DNA of 35,779 bases from Schoenoplectus triqueter (Eukaryota; Streptophyta; Magnoliopsida; Poales; Cyperaceae), in assembly GCA_964058805.1 (NCBI GenBank), contig CAXKVV010002070.1, positions 1 through 35,779 on the forward strand, written 5' to 3'. The stretch's first letter is position 1. The number at the start of each line of letters is the position of its first letter. The position numbers and the translations under genes are program-made. A model generated the notes under the pieces. That model had not been told where the DNA came from, made no database searches, and saw only the letters and a list, made by a program, of their open reading frames with translations. Of the stretch, positions 32,575-35,779 are shown one piece after another.

Positions 32575-35100
32575 CTCCTTGTGTTATGGAGAAGGAACAA
32601 ATTTGCTTTACAAGTTTTTTTTCTTTTTTTCTTTTGATGTGAAAATTGGTGCCGAGCTCTCATTAAATGAGTCGCACCACCTCAGAGAATGTCTTCTCAC
32701 AGTTCTTAACACACATCTTCAGTAGCAACAATGCTAGACATTGCACCATGGGATGCTTCAGCCGCAACATCCCAAGATTTTGGAAGTTACTAAAATTTGG
32801 TGTAACATTCACAAATTTAATCAGAAGAATAAAACACATATCTATATAGAGTCAAAATGCTTCATCTGATACTGACTCATGTATATTAGTAGTTCTTTTC
32901 TCTAAACATTCATTTCAAAGTGGTCATTTGAAGGAAAATCATAAAAAAATCTCTCTTTAGCATATTTCTCTTTGCTGTTTTATTCTGATGCCTTTCTGGT
33001 GCAACTTTTCACTTTTTTTTTACAAAAACACTTAATAAACAGAGCTGACAGTTGGTGTAGCTTGTCCATACTTGAACACAGTTGGTGTTGAGATGGAGAA
33101 ATTCAAACTGAGGGATAAAAGCTTCTTAGAATTGAGTATATGCAATCAACTCAATCTTAATCTAGTGAATAACCTTTGGTACAGTTGGTACAGAGGTGTA
33201 AAAATGCAAAATAATCTCTGTAGAAGAGGTTATATAGCTAAATTGTGACATAAAAGTAATTACATATACTCAATTTCTAGGACAGCAAAGAAAACTTAAA
33301 CTGAATTAGAACCTCAAAACTGGATGGATGCAGCTGGCATCATCCATATTCCTCTTCTGGTACAGTTGGTACAGAGGTCAAGAACAGCTCAGCCTCTTTT
33401 AAGGGGATATGCTGTCAGAATTGCATAAATTGCAAATATCCAGCTTTGAGGGACTAAAGTGCATAAATATTAAATTTTCAGATCCAATACTCAATACCAG
33501 TTGTGTCAAGTATAATAAAAAGGCTACTGTAGTAAATGAAAATCATTTAGATCATTCTTATAACAAAAACATTAGAACTGATGATAAGAACAGTAAATAA
33601 ACACCATAAATCATTAGAAAAATGAAAAACACGTAAATACTTGTCTAATCTATCTCAAACTTATACAGCACATAGAAAACACCAAAATATATTTGTTTGC
33701 AAAGTTTCATATTTTTCTTAAATTTATGTGACTTTCTGTGAATAATCTACTCTCAGCTTTTGAAAATTCAGCAATTTTCCTTTTTATTTCGAATTTTCCC
33801 CTGCCCAATCAAAATAGCTCAGGACTTCAATTAAAACGGCCTCAAATAAAAAACTTATAAAAATAAAAGTTGTCCCAAATAATCTCTTTAATATGTCTGT
33901 GAATTGTTTTGACACATTTCTTCAGCAATTTCACATAAAAACCCAAAATACCTTCAGTTTTTATTTTTAGCCTCAGCTATCACAAAGAACTAACAAACTG
34001 TACACATCTAACAATATGACACCCATATTTTCTTTTATATTCTTGTTCTCCATTAGAATTAGAACCTAACTGTACATTTTAAGATAAAAATACAAAAATT
34101 TGAGTGTCCAAATGTTCTAATTACTCTTAACTATTTGTTAATTACAGTTTTGACTCCTTGATCAATGTCATTTAAATAATAAGTAATCTACTTAAATAAA
34201 ATATAAAATAGTAACAAAAAGGTTGTAGATGCTTTGTTAAATTTCTAGAAATTTTAACAAAATATAAGCATAAAAAAATATAAATAAGATTCATTAATTT
34301 TTGAGAAGGAACAATAAATATTTCTTTAAATTCCTTTCCTAAAAAAATCTTTTTAATTTAAATAAAATATGAATATAAGATGAGAGTGTAAATATTTCCT
34401 TAAGGAGTCCTTTTTAAATAAAATAAAATTTCTCAAATAAATAAATAAGAATTACCATTTAATTTTGTATCAACAAATTAGAATTAATTAAAATAAAACT
34501 TGTTAAAATCATTTGATTGATAAAATATAATTTTCATTCACTAATATTTTCATACCCTAGGGTAATTAACAGTGAGGGCTTACGCTCACTGGAACAATAA
34601 AGTCTCCACAATCATTAAAAAGTTTTTGGATGTATAACCCTAAATAAAAATTCATAAATATATATATCCGAGGGTGATATTGTTTCCTTCTTCCGCAGTT
34701 CTCACTTAATCCTTTGAGTGAGGAGAGGCGCGAAAAAGGGTCGCACGGAGTTGACTGGTAATTCTGAAATATTGAAGAAGATATTTCATAACGTTTTTTC
34801 TAAAAAGAGGCGTTGTTAAAATTATGACCGTAACAGGAAAATGATCTCTCGGCTACGTGAGATCACCCACCTTAACTACGTGCGATTGACCGCCTCAGTC
34901 ATGTGTGATCGCCTCGAGCGCGACTAATTTTGTATCGTTCTAACCCGGACCGTCCCACCCATGCAATTTCCCATAGTTAATTGTACCAAAAGAAATATGA
35001 TATTATTATAAGTCTATGTTATTTATTCAAATATAACAAATATTGGTGTAGCAAATATGTTTATAAACTACTTATTTTATCATAAGTAACATGTTTTCAG
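32575..35100. other. Intergenic, AT-rich; short repeats only
   Basis: No gene seen. TGGTACAGTTGGTACAGAGG occurs at about 33177 and 33358, with related ACAGTTGGTGT words at 33046 and 33079. A less AT-rich block at 34690-34960 contains repeated ACGTGNGAT words. The rest is A/T-rich. Confidence 0.5.
33177..33378 (+). repeat. 21-bp direct repeat TGGTACAGTTGGTACAGAGG(T)
   Basis: Two perfect copies about 181 bases apart. Each is itself a tandem of GGTACAGTT/GGTACAG. Function unknown. Confidence 0.7.
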
Positions 35101-35119
35101 TTTGTTAATAAAATAAATG

Positions 35120-35410
35120 AAGTATATCAGTCTGAAATTGATCTGACTAGACTCAAATTAATTAATCATATTCATATTATTTGAAAAGTCAAATTGATTA
35201 TAACATAATTGATAATCTAGACCTGACCTGAAATTCAACCCAATCCAAAATAAAACATCACAAAAAAGAACCCGACCCGGCCCGGCTCGATTCAAAATAA
35301 CCCAAAACCCGAGAATACACGATATCAGATGACCTAAAATCCGACCTGACCTGGACCCGAATGACTCGAAACCTGAGATGACGTGTGATCGTCCGCTTTG
35401 GCCACGTGAG
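35120..35410. mobile_element. hAT-like remnant with GACCTGACC/CCCGACCC repeats
   Basis: Motifs CTAGACCTGACCTGAAATTC, AACCCGACCCGGCCCGGCTC and CCGACCTGACCTGGACCCGA recall the subterminal arrays of the hAT elements elsewhere in the window. No termini or target duplications were found. The 110-codon open frame on the minus strand here is an artefact of the repeats. Confidence 0.35.
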
Positions 35411-35779
35411 ATATAAGCCTTTAATTTTAGTTCAAAAAATTTCACAAATTTTTTAAATAAAAATGTCTTCCTAATTAAGACTGCTTTCAATTTTAGTTCT
35501 AATTAATTAAGTAATAATCTTATAGAGTTGTTGTAATATAGTTTTGGTTAAAAAAAATAAAAAAGTATGATTTAGTTTTGCTCAATTTTTATGAAAAAAA
35601 ATTGATGCCCACTTTTATTTATATTGATTTTTAAAAATGATGTACGTGTTTACTGAGGAATGATAATGACGTGGCTTATGATACAATTTAATTGGATTGC
35701 TCAAATTTATTTTCTCAAATTAATTAACCTACTAGGCGGTTATATCCAAATTCTTAATCTTAACAGTGACATTTATTAT

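Noticed and set aside
35158..35490. 110-codon minus-strand frame
   Set aside because: It translates repeat motifs of a hAT-like remnant (SGRSHVISGFESFGSRSGR) and is not supported as a gene.

Overview
The window is nuclear DNA of a flowering plant. It is strongly AT-rich outside exons, its genes are split by GT-AG introns, and it carries a leucoanthocyanidin reductase gene, a plant-type DENND6 gene and a FAR1/MULE-type sequence among many decayed DNA transposons. LAR genes mark plants that make condensed tannins. I cannot name the species from the sequence alone.

Layout. (1) 236-2843, minus strand: exons 1-4 of a leucoanthocyanidin reductase (LAR) gene with a good TATA box at 2966-2974; the last exon lies beyond the left edge. 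(2) 4222-6317: a 2.1 kb non-autonomous hAT transposon with a perfect 8-bp target-site duplication and G-rich subterminal repeats. (3) 6.3-11.2 kb: AT-rich intergenic DNA with a TA microsatellite and hAT-like remnants. (4) 11184-15688, minus strand: a complete three-exon DENND6-type gene (603 codons), apparently intact. (5) 15.7-27.4 kb: transposon graveyard. It holds a 393-bp MITE inside a microsatellite, a GTTATAAC-repeat tract, two further small hAT elements, and a 2 kb fold-back-like structure in which ~122-bp tandem repeats on the right face inverted copies on the left. (6) 27.4-32.6 kb: the most unusual part. A broken FAR1-related (MULE transposase-derived) gene sits among exon-sized pieces of unrelated host genes: a katanin p80 exon (minus strand), two copies of an ER-type Ca2+-ATPase exon, and a kinesin-12-like coiled-coil piece joined directly to one of the ATPase exons. 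The 3' end of the FAR1-like gene and its flank also occur a second time, upstream of it. This fits gene-fragment capture and local duplication around a MULE-type element. (7) 32.6-35.8 kb: AT-rich DNA with short repeats and another hAT-like remnant.

LAR (plastid/cytosolic flavonoid chemistry) and DENND6 (Rab GTPase activation in membrane traffic) are unrelated single genes, with no sign of co-regulation. The remaining content is mostly mobile DNA and its debris. No tRNA, rRNA or CRISPR was seen.
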